DNA of 64,000 bases from Bradyrhizobium sp. WSM471 (GTDB taxonomy: Bacteria; Pseudomonadota; Alphaproteobacteria; Rhizobiales; Xanthobacteraceae): positions 558,001 to 622,000 of the forward strand of contig NZ_CM001442.1 in assembly GCF_000244915.1 (NCBI RefSeq), written 5' to 3'. Shown here one piece after another: positions 35,122 through 44,750 of this stretch; the stretch's first letter is position 1; every line of letters begins with the position of its first letter. The translations under genes and the position numbers were made by a program. The notes under the pieces were generated by a model. The model made no database searches. It had not been told where the DNA came from and saw only the letters and a program-made list of their open reading frames with translations.

Positions 35122-35991
35122 ATGACTCCCCGCACCGCGACGCTGATCGGATTGACCGCGATCCTGATGTGGTCGCTGCTGTCAGTGATGACGGTGGCGA
35201 CCGGAAAGATCCCGGCGTTCCAGCTGGCCGCGATGACGTTCGCGATCGGCGGTCTGGTTGGGCTGCTCACCTGGATCGGCCGCGGCGAGGCGGCCAAGAG
35301 CCTGCGTCAGCCGCTGGTCGTGTGGACCGTGGGTGTCGGCGGACTGTTCGGCTATCACGCGCTGTATTTCCTCGCGTTGCGCTTTGCGCCACCGGCTGAA
35401 GCCGGCCTGCTGAATTATCTGTGGCCGCTCCTGATCGTGCTGTTCTCGTCGTTCCTACCGGGCGAGCGGCTTGCCGTGCATCACGTCGTCGGCGCCCTGC
35501 TCGGTCTCGTCGGCACCGTGCTGCTGTTCGCCGGGAGCACCTCCGGCTTCACCCGGGGGCAATTGCCGGGATTAGCCGCGGCCTTCATCGCAGCGTTCGT
35601 ATGGGCGATCTATTCGGTGTTGTCGCGGCGATTGAAGGCGGTGCCGACCGATGCTGTCGCGGGATTCTGTCTTGCTACCGCGGTGCTTGCCGCGCTGATG
35701 CATGGACTGCTTGAAACCACGGTATGGCCGGACACGACGCTGCAATGGCTCTCCGTGATCGCGCTCGGCATCGGCCCCGTCGGTGCTGCGTTCTATGCCT
35801 GGGACATCGGCATGAAGCGCGGCGACATCCGCGTGCTCGGCGCCGCGTCCTATGCGACGCCGCTGCTTTCGACCGGCTTCCTCATCGCCGCTGGGTTCGC
35901 CAACGCCAGCGCCAACATCGCGATCGCAGCGATCCTGATCGCCGGCGGCGGCCTGATCGCCGCGAAGGACATGGTGCTGCGGAAGCGATGA
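35122..35991 (+). CDS. EamA/DMT-family membrane exporter
   Basis: 289 residues, about ten membrane helices in two repeated halves (for example LIGLTAILMWSLLSVMTVAT, LLGLVGTVLLFAGSTSGFTR, FIAAFVWAIYSVLSRRLKAV, LLSTGFLIAAGFANASANIA). The GYHALYFLALRFAPPAEAGL and LLNYLWPLLIVLFSSFL segments resemble YddG-type aromatic amino-acid exporters. Substrate is not determinable here. Its TGA overlaps the ATG of the next small gene as ATGA, implying coupled translation. Confidence 0.9.
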   Translation: MTPRTATLIGLTAILMWSLLSVMTVATGKIPAFQLAAMTFAIGGLVGLLTWIGRGEAAKSLRQPLVVWTVGVGGLFGYHALYFLALRFAPPAEAGLLNYLWPLLIVLFSSFLPGERLAVHHVVGALLGLVGTVLLFAGSTSGFTRGQLPGLAAAFIAAFVWAIYSVLSRRLKAVPTDAVAGFCLATAVLAALMHGLLETTVWPDTTLQWLSVIALGIGPVGAAFYAWDIGMKRGDIRVLGAASYATPLLSTGFLIAAGFANASANIAIAAILIAGGGLIAAKDMVLRKR

Positions 35992-36266
35992 GGCGCTCCT
36001 TCGCCATACTGCTGATCTCGATGCTCGCTGCTCCGGGCGCCGTGGCGCAAGTCAGCGCGACGCCCGAAACGTTCACCGGCATTTATCGGAACGGGCACGC
36101 GAATGGCCAGCCCGAGACCGTTACGATAAGCGATGGAAAATCCTTCATCGATTTGACAGAGGAAGATTATCGAGCCGGTGGTTATCGGCCGGCCTATGAG
36201 AGGCTTCCGACCAGGTTTGTTCGTCGAGTGCCCGTGCGGAAGCCCACTGCAGCCGACCAGGATTGA
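35988..36266 (+). CDS. Small exported protein of unknown function
   Basis: 92 residues from ATG 35988, overlapping the stop of the DMT exporter by four bases. Signal peptide MRRSFAILLISMLAAPGAVA, then a short beta-rich stretch (TPETFTGIYRNGHANGQPET, VTISDGKSFIDLTEEDYRAG) and a basic end (LPTRFVRRVPVRKP). Periplasmic location likely. The coupling to a transporter may be historical only. No recognised family. Confidence 0.6.
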   Translation: MRRSFAILLISMLAAPGAVAQVSATPETFTGIYRNGHANGQPETVTISDGKSFIDLTEEDYRAGGYRPAYERLPTRFVRRVPVRKPTAADQD

Positions 36267-36273
36267 TCCGCGG

Positions 36274-36957
36274 CTAAAGCGCTGGCTGCCAACCCGGTGG
36301 CCGGTACATCGCTTCAGGGATCTGCCCGAGTTCGGAACGCTGCAAGCGTTGGGGCGTCAGGCCGTAGAATTCCTGAAAACTGAGGATCAGCGGCCGCCAT
36401 TTGTCCGGGTCGATGCGATTGGTGGCGCCGTCCATCATGATCTCTGGATGCGCGTGCACGCGGGTGATGCGCACCTCGATCGCCGTAAGGTTGCCACGCC
36501 AGACCTCGTCATCCTGCGCCATCTCATGGACATGGGCGACCTTGGCTTCCATCTGCACGGGACACTCGGCCGCGCGCGGTGCGGCGACTGTTTCGCCCGG
36601 TAGCACGGTTAGTCCGCCACGACCGAACTTGTCCTTCTCGTGCCGATAGCCGCGATAGAGTTTGCCGGGCGGCACCGGATCCGATCCCGTGGTCCGTGCG
36701 AGGCGATCGACCGCGGCGACGAGATCGGCGGACGGCAGATTGAGCACGCATTCGCCCCTGCGAATCATGTTCTCGGTGGTCTTGGAATTCCGGGCCAGTC
36801 CCAGCATGCAGCGCCACCCGACCCACCATGCCGACGACATCGGCGCGAGATTGGAAGTGCCGTCTTCATTGGTTGAGCCGATGAGGACGACGGGCGTGCC
36901 GAAATACAAGATGGCCGGGTCGATCTGGACGGCGGCGGGGCCGAGTGTTCCGTGCAT
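36274..36957 (-). CDS. Flavin-reductase-like (FMN-binding split barrel) protein
   Basis: 227 residues from ATG 36957 with AGGAGCG upstream; the open frame extends to 37014 but that part has no support. The split-barrel signature is seen in PVVLIGSTNEDGTSNLAPMS, WCR-like GWRCMLGLARNSKTTENM, RRGECVLNLPSADLVAAVDR and AECPVQMEAKVAHVHEM. Such proteins bind FMN and act as flavin reductases or as oxidoreductases of unknown substrate. Convergent with the small exported gene (7 bp apart). Confidence 0.85.
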   Translation of the reverse strand: MHGTLGPAAVQIDPAILYFGTPVVLIGSTNEDGTSNLAPMSSAWWVGWRCMLGLARNSKTTENMIRRGECVLNLPSADLVAAVDRLARTTGSDPVPPGKLYRGYRHEKDKFGRGGLTVLPGETVAAPRAAECPVQMEAKVAHVHEMAQDDEVWRGNLTAIEVRITRVHAHPEIMMDGATNRIDPDKWRPLILSFQEFYGLTPQRLQRSELGQIPEAMYRPPGWQPAL

Positions 36958-37032
36958 CGTGCGCTCCTGTTGATTGGAAGCGCTGTCGTAAAGGGAGAAG
37001 CGGATCGAACCCACCCGATTCCAGATTGAGAT

Positions 37033-37455
37033 TCAGGGCTCCCAGCCTTTCGGCGCGAGCTCGAACTTTGCAAACTCGAAGGCGGGCGCCACGGTGCAAC
37101 CGACCAGTGTCCATTCACCGGTTGTCTCCGCCATCTGCCAGGCGTTCGCCGGCACGATTCCCTGCGGTCGTTCGCCGCTCACGAGGTCCGTACCGAGCCG
37201 TACCTCGTGCTGGGAGCAGCCGTCATGGGCGATGCGCAGCGTCAGCGGGCTGCCGGCGTAATAGTGCCAGCTCTCGACCGCATCGATGCGATGCCAGTGC
37301 GAGCGCTCGCCGCGCGCCAGCAGGAAATAGATCAGGGTCGAGCGTGCGCGGCCGTTGGCGTCGGTGGTCTGGTCGCGAAACGTCTCGCGATAGTGCCCGC
37401 CCTCGGGATGCGGGCGGAGTTCGAGGCGCGCGATGATCTCGGCTGCGGTCGGCAT
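37033..37455 (-). CDS. DUF985-family cupin protein
   Basis: 140 residues. The DUF985 opening ELRPHPEGGHYRETFRD, then STLIYFLLARGERSHWHRID and AVESWHYYAGSPLTLRI, VPANAWQMAE and VGCTVAPAFEFAKFEL define a single cupin barrel. The metal site is incomplete compared with classical cupins. Two His (SHWHRID) and ESWHYY line the pocket. Ends 76 bp upstream of the flavin-reductase-like start and begins 38 bp downstream of gloB on the same strand. Molecular role unknown. Confidence 0.88.
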   Translation of the reverse strand: MPTAAEIIARLELRPHPEGGHYRETFRDQTTDANGRARSTLIYFLLARGERSHWHRIDAVESWHYYAGSPLTLRIAHDGCSQHEVRLGTDLVSGERPQGIVPANAWQMAETTGEWTLVGCTVAPAFEFAKFELAPKGWEP

Positions 37456-37492
37456 CGATTCCCGTCAGGATTTGTTTTTCAAGATTTGGTCT

Positions 37493-38260
37493 TCAAGACT
37501 TGTTCTTGCGCTCGCGCAGCTCGCCGAAGACCACGGTGGCATCCGCGCCCTTCATGTGCAGCCTGGCTGCGATCGACGGTTCGTCGGCGCGCAGGAACAC
37601 GTTTGTCCGCTTCTCGTCACCAAGCAGCGAGGGAATGGTCGGCTTGTTCTCGGCCCGCAGCCTCGCCACCTCCGCCGCGCGCGCTTGCAGCGCCGCATTG
37701 TCGGGGTCGACGGTCAGTGCGAACTTGACGTTGGACGCCGTGTATTCATGGCCGCAATAGAGCTTGAAGTCGTCGGGCAGGGCACGCAGTTTCAAAAGCG
37801 AATCCCACATCATCGGATAGGTGCCCTCGAACACGCGGCCGCAGCCGATCGAGAACAGCGTGTCGGCGGCGAACAGCGCTTTCTCGGTGTCGAACACATA
37901 GGAGATGTGGTCGAGCGTGTGGCCGGGCGTCTCCAGTACGCGCCCCAGCAAGCTGCCGACCTTGACGATTTCGGCATTGGCGACGCGCAGGTCGACGTCT
38001 GCGATCTCCGTCGTCTTGTCATGCGGCGCGACGACGCGGCAATTGTATTTCTGCTTGAGTTCGGCGACTCCGCCGACATGATCGCCATGATGATGGGTGA
38101 TCAGGATGTCGGTGAGCTGCCAGCCCTCGCGCTCGAGCGCCCTCACGATGGGGCCGGCCTCCGGCGCGTCGATCGACGCCGTCGCCTTGGTTTCCACATC
38201 GTGGATCAGATAACCGAAATTGTCGTTTAAACAGGTGAAAGTACGAATTTCGGCGGCCAT
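37493..38260 (-). CDS. gloB: Hydroxyacylglutathione hydrolase (glyoxalase II)
   Basis: 255 residues from ATG 38260, the usual size. Metallo-beta-lactamase fold with the binuclear site THHHGDHVGG, followed by LETPGHTLDHISY, LFAADTLFSIGCGR and KLYCGHEYTASN. The C-terminal substrate domain has TIPSLLGDEKRTNVFLRADE. It hydrolyses S-lactoylglutathione to lactate and glutathione in methylglyoxal detoxification; cytosolic. Divergent from a methyltransferase gene, an arrangement often kept in alphaproteobacteria. Confidence 0.94.
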   Translation of the reverse strand: MAAEIRTFTCLNDNFGYLIHDVETKATASIDAPEAGPIVRALEREGWQLTDILITHHHGDHVGGVAELKQKYNCRVVAPHDKTTEIADVDLRVANAEIVKVGSLLGRVLETPGHTLDHISYVFDTEKALFAADTLFSIGCGRVFEGTYPMMWDSLLKLRALPDDFKLYCGHEYTASNVKFALTVDPDNAALQARAAEVARLRAENKPTIPSLLGDEKRTNVFLRADEPSIAARLHMKGADATVVFGELRERKNKS

Positions 38261-38368
38261 GTCGTCTCCATCGCGCTCAGCTCCGTCAGACAGATATGGC
38301 GTTAACGTTGCGCAGGCAATGCAATATTCCGCGCGCGGGGGCCACCTCGTGCATGTTACATTGCGGTC

Positions 38369-39115
38369 ATGACCATTGATGTCGTCGACCTCCGCGAGTT
38401 CTACTCCCGTCGCCTCGGGATTGTGGCGCGGCAAATGATCAATCGCGGCATTCGGGAGCGCTGGCCGCGCGTCGACGGCCAGCGGGTGCTCGGCTTCGGC
38501 TATCCCACGCCCTATCTCGGGTTGTTCCGCGAGGACGCGGAGCGCTGCATCGCCTTCATGCCGTCGGCCCAGGGCGTCCTGAAATGGCCGACGGGACGGC
38601 CGGCACTCGCCTCGCTGGTGGATGAGTTCTCGCTGCCGCTTCCCGACGCCGCGGTCGATCGCATCCTGCTGGTCCACGCACTGGAGATGTCGGACGATCC
38701 GGCCGCGCTGCTGCGCGAGGCATGGCGCGTGCTGTCGCCGTCCGGTCGCGTGATTGCGGTCATCCCGAACCGGCGCGGGGTGTGGACCCGCACCGACAGC
38801 ACGCCGTTCGGTCACGGCCGGCCCTATTCGCGCTCGCAGATCACCGACCTGTTGCGTCAGACCTGGTTCACCCCGACGGCCTGGGGCGAGGCGCTGTTCA
38901 TGCCGCCCTATGCCGGCGGCTGGGTGCTGAAATCCGCACAGATGTGGGAGCGGGCCGGCGCGGCGCTGTCGCTGCCCTTCGCCGGCGTGCACATCGTCGA
39001 GGCGACCAAGCAGGTCTACCGCGCGATCCCCGCCAAGCGCGAGCGGGCGCGGCTGATACCCTCGCTGGCAAAGCCGGTGCTGGTACCGTCCTCGACGACG
39101 GCGACGCGCGGCTAA
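38369..39115 (+). CDS. Methyltransferase-domain protein next to gloB
   Basis: 248 residues. A type-11 SAM methyltransferase fold: RVLGFGYPTPYLGLFREDA as a divergent motif I, LPLPDAAVDRILLVHALEMS as motif IV, and REAWRVLSPSGRVIAVIPNR as motif V/VI. Motif I lacks the usual D-x-G-x-G, so SAM binding may be altered. No signal peptide. Substrate unknown. Divergent from gloB by 108 bp and followed by a hairpin shared with the convergent DUF4167 gene. Confidence 0.85.
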   Translation: MTIDVVDLREFYSRRLGIVARQMINRGIRERWPRVDGQRVLGFGYPTPYLGLFREDAERCIAFMPSAQGVLKWPTGRPALASLVDEFSLPLPDAAVDRILLVHALEMSDDPAALLREAWRVLSPSGRVIAVIPNRRGVWTRTDSTPFGHGRPYSRSQITDLLRQTWFTPTAWGEALFMPPYAGGWVLKSAQMWERAGAALSLPFAGVHIVEATKQVYRAIPAKRERARLIPSLAKPVLVPSSTTATRG

Positions 39116-39120
39116 AAACA

Positions 39121-39147
39121 AATCGTCCCGGACATGCCGGGACGATT
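39121..39147. terminator. Bidirectional hairpin terminator
   Basis: AATCGTCCCGG (39121-39131) / CCGGGACGATT (39137-39147), 11-bp perfect stem. Read leftward it is followed by TTTGTTTTTAG, a good T-tract for the DUF4167 gene; rightward only ATTCAATT follows the methyltransferase gene. Confidence 0.8.
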
Positions 39148-39190
39148 CAATTCACGTCAGGTATCTGGCGCAGGATGTCCGGCGAAAGGC

Positions 39191-39988
39191 TTACTCGCCG
39201 GGAGCCACTTCGTCGCTCGAAGCGGCCGGAGCGGCTTCGCGCTCGGGGCGCGGGCCATTCGGCCGGCGGCGCCGCCGCGGAAAGCGCTCGCCACCACCAC
39301 CCTCGAAGCCGGCCTGGCCGGGCGCGCCACCGCTCACCTGCGGCTGCGGGCCGGTGATGAAGGACGGCAGGCGATCGACGCTGACGGCGTCGGCCACGAC
39401 GGGCTGGGGCTGGTTCAGCGGGAGCGGTTGCGGCTGGGGCTGATATTGCGGCTGCGGGCGATGGTCGCGTTCGCGATGCTCGCGCGGCTGCTGGTTGTCG
39501 CGCTGATAGTGGTTGTCGCGAGGCTGATGATCACGCGGTTGATGATCGCGCGGGCCGTCGCGGTCGCGCGTGAAGGGCTGCGGTGGCGGCTGTGGGACAA
39601 AACCCGGCTCCTGGCCGAAATTCGAGAAATTCTCGCCATCGTCCTCGCCGTCGTCGCCACTGCTATTGCTGATGGGCTCGTCGCCGCGTGGCTGCTGGTT
39701 CTGCCGGAACTGTTCTTGAGCCGTCGCGATCAGGCGAAAATAATGCTCGGCATGCTGGTAGTAGTTCTCGGCCGCAACGGGGTCTCCGGAGGAGCGCGCG
39801 TCGCGCGCGAGCTGGAGATACTTTTCAGCAATATGCGAAGCCGTGCCGCGGATCTTGATGTCGGGTCCGTTGGACTCGTAGACCCGGGTCATCGGGTTCT
39901 GGCCGCGCCGGTTATTGTTGTTGTTATTGTTATTGTTATTATTATTGTTGCGGTTGCGCATCCGCTGCTTGTTCTGACCGTTTCTCAT
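39191..39988 (-). CDS. DUF4167 protein with poly-asparagine tract
   Basis: 265 residues. The N-terminus MRNGQNKQRMRNRN is followed by 12-13 asparagines, then the compact conserved part RVYESNGPDIKIRGTASHIA, EKYLQLARDARSSGDPVAAE, NYYQHAEHYFRLI that defines DUF4167. The remaining ~150 residues are disordered: Gln/Pro/His/Asp-rich repeats (DHQPRDHQPRDN, PQPQYQPQPQPLPL) and a basic end (RRRRRPNGPRPERE). Composition suggests an RNA-associated protein. The gene commonly follows prmC in Rhizobiales, as here. Function is unproven. Confidence 0.88.
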   Translation of the reverse strand: MRNGQNKQRMRNRNNNNNNNNNNNNNRRGQNPMTRVYESNGPDIKIRGTASHIAEKYLQLARDARSSGDPVAAENYYQHAEHYFRLIATAQEQFRQNQQPRGDEPISNSSGDDGEDDGENFSNFGQEPGFVPQPPPQPFTRDRDGPRDHQPRDHQPRDNHYQRDNQQPREHRERDHRPQPQYQPQPQPLPLNQPQPVVADAVSVDRLPSFITGPQPQVSGGAPGQAGFEGGGGERFPRRRRRPNGPRPEREAAPAASSDEVAPGE

Positions 39989-40450
39989 GTCCTGCCTTTA
40001 ATTCCAGCCCTAAAGGTTGCACGCATTACTGATTGCCGAGAGTGACCTGATGACAGCGGTTCACATCGCTTGCGCGCAACCGCACGCAAGAGCGGATTGA
40101 TCCCTGCCGATGTTCGTCGACCGTCGCGTTCAACAAAAGACGCGTTCCCCACCGCCAGCATCCATCGCCAGCGAACCCATTCATATTGCCTGCCGAAACA
40201 AGCCCTGCTTTGTTGCGTAAGTCTTCAAGCGCAATATCAGGCTTTCGTTCACGTTGCGGTCGGTAAGCAGCGCAGCTCAAATGGCCATCGCGCTCAACAG
40301 GACCTGCGGCTTGGAACCATTATCAGTAAGCTCTCGCCCGAGAGCCCGGCTTTCGCCCGTAGGTCTACGGGGCCGGCACCGATGTGTTGATCGGAAGGTA
40401 GTCGTTCCCAAGGGATATTCCAAGAGGTTTTTTGCAGCCCAATCCGGCTT
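39989..40450. other. Intergenic stretch between prmC and the DUF4167 gene
   Basis: 462 bp without a gene I can support; a leftward frame at 40026-40280 has no convincing start, ribosome site or family. GC is lower than in the flanking genes. It presumably holds the promoter of the DUF4167 gene, but no clear -10/-35 pair stands out. Confidence 0.45.
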
Positions 40451-41332
40451 TTATGGGGGCATTTTCCGGGCCGAAACCGCCCGCGGGATGCCCGCCAGAT
40501 CGGCCTTGGGCGGCCTGTCCACGACCAACGCGGCAGCAATCATCAAGGTTTCAATATTCCGGGCCTGGCCCTGTCCGGCCTCGACGATCAGTGCTCCGCC
40601 GGGGGCGAGACGTTCGGTCGCCTGCGGGATCAGGGCACGATAGGCGTCGTAACCGTCATTGCCACCGTCGAGCGCCAGATGCGGATCGTGCTCGCGCACC
40701 TCGATGCTCAATTTCGGAATTTCGGCCGACGGGATGTAGGGCGGATTCGACACGACGAGGTCGAACGGGCCGCGGAGCGCCGTTGCGTAGGAGCAGGCGA
40801 CGAAGCAGGCGCGGTCGGCGAGGCCCAGAGCCGCGGCGTTGTCTCTGGCGGTCTTGAGCGCGGTCAGGCTGAGATCGGTGCCGACGCCGAAGGCGCCGGG
40901 AATTTCGTGCAGCAGCGCGAGCAGGATGGCGCCGGAGCCGGTGCCGATATCCGCGATGCGTATCTGATGGGAGGCTTGCCGCTCGCGAAAGATTTCGAGC
41001 GCCAGTTCGACCACGGTCTCGGTATCGGGACGCGGCACCAGCGTTGCTTCCGACAGACGAAACGGCAGGCCCCAGAATTCACGCGTGCCGAGAATGCGGG
41101 CGACCGGCTCGCCGGCGATGCGGCGCCCGGCATATTGCGCGAGCCGCGACGTCTCGGTTTCCGTAAGCAGGCGGGCGGCCTGCGCAATGAGGCCTGTGAG
41201 ATCAAGTCCGAGTGCTGCGCCGAGCAGAATACGCGCGTCGAGCTCGGCTTCTTCGAGCTGCGCCGATCTCAGTTGCGCGGCGAGCGCGCGCCGCGCGCTC
41301 TCGACGGATAATGCGGTGAAGGGATTGCTCAC
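40451..41332 (-). CDS. prmC: Release factor glutamine methyltransferase
   Basis: 293 residues. PrmC/HemK: helical N-terminal domain, SAM motif IRIADIGTGSGAILLALLHE, and the glutamine-binding NPPY in LVVSNPPYIPSAEI. It methylates the GGQ glutamine of release factors 1 and 2; its substrate gene prfA is directly upstream with a 7-bp gap, so the two are co-expressed. A C-terminal extension past VEAGQGQARNIETLM is slightly longer than in E. coli. Confidence 0.96.
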   Translation of the reverse strand: MSNPFTALSVESARRALAAQLRSAQLEEAELDARILLGAALGLDLTGLIAQAARLLTETETSRLAQYAGRRIAGEPVARILGTREFWGLPFRLSEATLVPRPDTETVVELALEIFRERQASHQIRIADIGTGSGAILLALLHEIPGAFGVGTDLSLTALKTARDNAAALGLADRACFVACSYATALRGPFDLVVSNPPYIPSAEIPKLSIEVREHDPHLALDGGNDGYDAYRALIPQATERLAPGGALIVEAGQGQARNIETLMIAAALVVDRPPKADLAGIPRAVSARKMPP

Positions 41333-41339
41333 GCGCCGG

Positions 41340-42425
41340 TCACGCCGCGGCGCCCTGAGCGGCGAGCTGCGCGGCCTGGTGCTCGGTGGTCAGCGCGTCG
41401 GTCAGTTCGCCCAGCGCTTCGCCCGCCATCACCTGCGGCAGCTTGTAGAGCGTCAAATTGATGCGGTGATCGGTGACGCGTCCTTGCGGAAAATTGTAAG
41501 TGCGGATGCGCTCGCTGCGATCGCCGGAGCCGACCTTCTCCTTGCGCTCGGCCGAGCGCGCCGCGTCGAGGCGTTGCTGCTCGGCGTCGTAGATGCGCGA
41601 ACGCAGGATGTTCATGGCGGAAGCGCGATTCTTGTGCTGCGAGCGGCTGTCCTGCATCATCACCACGATGCCGGTCGGGATGTGGGTGATGCGGATCGCC
41701 GATTCGGTCTTGTTGACGTGCTGGCCGCCGGCGCCTCCGGCGCGCATGGTTTCAATACGCAAATCATCGTTCCGGATCTCGACGTCGACCTCCTCGACCT
41801 CGGGCATCACGGCGACGGTGGCGGCGGATGTGTGGATGCGCCCCTGCGTCTCGGTGTCCGGCACGCGCTGCACCCGGTGCACGCCGGACTCGAATTTCAG
41901 CTTCGAGAACGCGCCGCGGCCCTGGACCTCGGCGATGATTTCCTTGTAGCCGCCGACGCTGCCCTCGCTCGCCGAGATCACCTCGACCTTCCAGCCCTGC
42001 AGGGCCGCGAAGCGCTCGTACATCCGGAACAAATCGCCGGCGAACAGCGAAGCCTCGTCGCCGCCGGTTCCGGCGCGGATTTCCAGCACCACGTTGCGGT
42101 CGTCCATGGCGTCCTTCGGCAGCAGCGCGACGCGGATCTTCTGGACCAGTTCCTCGATCTTCGGCGTCAGCTCGTCGCGCTCGGCTTCTGCCATGGCGCG
42201 CATCTCGGCATCGGTCGCGGTATCAGCGATCAGTGCCTCGGTGTCGGCGAGCTCCTTGACCGCCGATCGATAGGTTTTGACCGCTTCGATCAATGGCGTG
42301 AGCTCGGCGAGCTCACGCGTGATCTGCACATAGCGTTCGGAGGCGAGCTGACCGAGCGATTCGGCCTCGAGCGAGGCGTGATGCGCGAGCAGGACGTCCA
42401 GTTTGGCTTCGGGGAGTGACGACAT
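41340..42425 (-). CDS. prfA: Peptide chain release factor 1
   Basis: 361 residues, standard length. Catalytic GGQ at 233-235 in [17 protein letters not shown]; the codon-recognition PxT-type loop lies earlier, near residue 185-190. The N-terminal helical domain ([20 protein letters not shown]) is complete. RF1 reads UAA and UAG. Located between ptsP (upstream) and prmC (downstream) on the minus strand. Confidence 0.97.
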   Translation of the reverse strand: MSSLPEAKLDVLLAHHASLEAESLGQLASERYVQITRELAELTPLIEAVKTYRSAVKELADTEALIADTATDAEMRAMAEAERDELTPKIEELVQKIRVALLPKDAMDDRNVVLEIRAGTGGDEASLFAGDLFRMYERFAALQGWKVEVISASEGSVGGYKEIIAEVQGRGAFSKLKFESGVHRVQRVPDTETQGRIHTSAATVAVMPEVEEVDVEIRNDDLRIETMRAGGAGGQHVNKTESAIRITHIPTGIVVMMQDSRSQHKNRASAMNILRSRIYDAEQQRLDAARSAERKEKVGSGDRSERIRTYNFPQGRVTDHRINLTLYKLPQVMAGEALGELTDALTTEHQAAQLAAQGAAA

Positions 42426-42482
42426 CGGTTCAGTCTCTAAATGCGGAAAAGGGCGAGGCGGCAGGAGGGGGCGAGAGGCCCG

Positions 42483-44750
42483 CTACAACGCCAGGCCTTC
42501 GGCCTCGGCAAATTCCGTCAGCTTCTGCCGGATCGAGACGCTGCCGGCGGGCGCGTCCAGCAACGGGCCGAGCATCGCTTCGGCCTTCTTGGCGTCGAGA
42601 TCGAGCACCATGGCCTTGACCGGGCCGAGCGCGGTGGCCGAGAGCGACAGCGAGCGATAGCCCATCGCGATCAGCGCCAGCGCGCCGATCGGTTTCGACG
42701 CCATCTCGCCGCAGAGCGACAGCGATTTGTTCGCGGCTTGCGTCTTGTGTGCGATGTCGCGCAGCGCGCGCAGGATCGGCGCCGACATGGTGTCGAAGCG
42801 CTCGGAGACTTTTGCGTTGCCGCGGTCGACCGCAAACAGGAACTGGAATAGATCGTTGGATCCGACCGAGATGAAGTCGACCTTCTTCAGGAGTTCGTCG
42901 AGCTGATAAAGCAGCGCCGGCACCTCGACCATGGTGCCGATGTCGATTCTTTCAGGCAGCGTGTGGCCGTGCTGGCGCAGATAAGTCAGCTCGCGTTCGA
43001 CCAGCGCCTTCGCCGAATCAAATTCACCCACCTCCGAGATCATCGGGAACATGATGCGCAGCGCGCGGCCGCCGCCGGCGCGCAGCAGCGCGCGGATCTG
43101 GCCGCGCAACAGGCCGGGACGGTCGAGGCCGAGCCGGATCGCGCGCCATCCGAGCGCGGGATTCTCCTCGATCACCGCCTCCATGTAAGGCAGCGCCTTG
43201 TCGCCGCCGATGTCGAGGGTGCGGAAGGTGACGGGTTTGGTGCCGGCGGCATCCAGCACGGTGCGATACAGCGCGAGCTGGTCGCTGGTGCGCGGCAGGC
43301 TCTGGCCCACCATGAATTGCAGCTCGGTGCGGAACAGGCCGATGCCGGCGCTGCCGGTGTCTTCGATGTGCGGCAGGTCGATCGCGAGACCCGCATTGAT
43401 CATCAGCTCGACCTTCTGGCCGTCCTTGGTGACGCAGGGCCGGTCGCGCAGCGCCAGATACTGCGCCTGGCGGCGGGCGCGGAAGCGCACGCGCTCCGCG
43501 AAGGCGGCTTCGACCTCCTGCGATGGGCGCACATAGATCATGCCGGAGGTGCCGTCGACGATGACGGCGTCGCCGGGATCGGCGATACCAGGCGCGTTCG
43601 GGACTTCGCCGACCGCGGGAATGCCGAGCGCGCGCGCCACGATCGAGACGTGGGAATTGGCGGTGCCTTCTTCCAATATGATGCCGCGCAGGCGCTTGCG
43701 ATCGTAGTCGAGCAGCGCCGCCGGGCCCATCGCGCGCGCGATGACGATGGCATTGTCGGGCAATTGTTCGCGTGACGGCGCGTGATCCTGGCCGACCAGC
43801 TGCCGCATCAGGCGATAGCCGAGATCCTCGAGATCATGCAGCCGGTCGCGCAAATAGGGATCGGTCGAGCGCAGCATGCGCGCGCGGGTGTCGGATTGCA
43901 CACGCTCGACGGCGGCTTCCGCCGTGAGACCGGTGGCGACCGCCTCGTGCAGCTTGTGCGACCAGCCCTGGTCGTTGGCGAACATGCGGTAGGCTTCCAG
44001 CACCTCGCGATGCTCGCCGCCCTCGGCGACGTCGCCGCGCTCCAGCATGCGGTCGAGATCGGCGCGCAGCTTGGCCAGCGCGGTGTCGAGCCGCTTGATC
44101 TCCTTCGGCAGGTCCTCGGCGATGTAGTCCTTGATGACCACGCGCGGCTCGTGCAGCACGACATGGCCGAGTGCGATGCCTTCCGACAGGATGGCGCCGA
44201 CCTTCTGCGCCGAATGGCGCGCCGCGGGCTCATGGCCTGGCTGGGCCAGCGCAGACAGCTCGCCGGAGGCGATCAGCTCCGCCAGCACCATCGCGGTGGT
44301 CTGAAGCGCCTCGAGCTCCTCCTCGACATAGTTGCGCTTGGCGCGGTTCTGCACCACCAGCACGCCGAGCGTGTTGCCAGCGCGCAGGATCGGCACGCCG
44401 AGAAAGGAGTGGTAGATCTCTTCGCCGGTCTCCGGGCGGAACGAGAAGGCCGGATGGCTCTGCGCGTCGTTCAAGTTGAGAGGGGTTGCCTCGCTGGCGA
44501 CCAGGCCGACAAGGCCCTCATGGGCGCTGAGCACGGTGTGGTGCACCGCCTCGCGGTTGAGACCTTCGGTGGCATAGAGCTCGAGCGTGTTGTCGACGCG
44601 CAGCACATAGACGGAGCACACCTCGGCCACCATGTTGGCCGCGATCAGCACCACGATCTTGTCGAGCCGCTCCTGGGCCGAGACCTGCTCCGCCATGGTT
44701 TCGCGGAGCCGTCTCAACAAGACGCGGGGACCTCCCGACGCGCTCCGCAT
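42483..44750 (-). CDS. ptsP: Phosphoenolpyruvate-protein phosphotransferase PtsP (EI-Ntr)
   Basis: 755 residues: N-terminal GAF domain (about 25-165, with FLGVPILRAGNTLGVLVVQN), then the enzyme-I phosphohistidine domain with His367 in EEGTANSHVSIVARALGIPA, and the PEP-binding TIM barrel (LFRTELQFMVG, IGTMVEVPAL, FISVGSNDLFQFLF, SLCGEMASKP). It starts the nitrogen-PTS phosphorelay to NPr and EIIA-Ntr; the GAF domain binds glutamine in relatives. Cytosolic. Upstream lysC is 270 bp away and co-directional; lysC-ptsP-prfA-prmC order is conserved in Rhizobiales. Confidence 0.96.
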   Translation of the reverse strand: MRSASGGPRVLLRRLRETMAEQVSAQERLDKIVVLIAANMVAEVCSVYVLRVDNTLELYATEGLNREAVHHTVLSAHEGLVGLVASEATPLNLNDAQSHPAFSFRPETGEEIYHSFLGVPILRAGNTLGVLVVQNRAKRNYVEEELEALQTTAMVLAELIASGELSALAQPGHEPAARHSAQKVGAILSEGIALGHVVLHEPRVVIKDYIAEDLPKEIKRLDTALAKLRADLDRMLERGDVAEGGEHREVLEAYRMFANDQGWSHKLHEAVATGLTAEAAVERVQSDTRARMLRSTDPYLRDRLHDLEDLGYRLMRQLVGQDHAPSREQLPDNAIVIARAMGPAALLDYDRKRLRGIILEEGTANSHVSIVARALGIPAVGEVPNAPGIADPGDAVIVDGTSGMIYVRPSQEVEAAFAERVRFRARRQAQYLALRDRPCVTKDGQKVELMINAGLAIDLPHIEDTGSAGIGLFRTELQFMVGQSLPRTSDQLALYRTVLDAAGTKPVTFRTLDIGGDKALPYMEAVIEENPALGWRAIRLGLDRPGLLRGQIRALLRAGGGRALRIMFPMISEVGEFDSAKALVERELTYLRQHGHTLPERIDIGTMVEVPALLYQLDELLKKVDFISVGSNDLFQFLFAVDRGNAKVSERFDTMSAPILRALRDIAHKTQAANKSLSLCGEMASKPIGALALIAMGYRSLSLSATALGPVKAMVLDLDAKKAEAMLGPLLDAPAGSVSIRQKLTEFAEAEGLAL

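Noticed and set aside
40026..40280. Leftward 84-codon frame between prmC and the DUF4167 gene
   Set aside because: No ribosome site, no recognisable motif and a composition unlike neighbouring genes.
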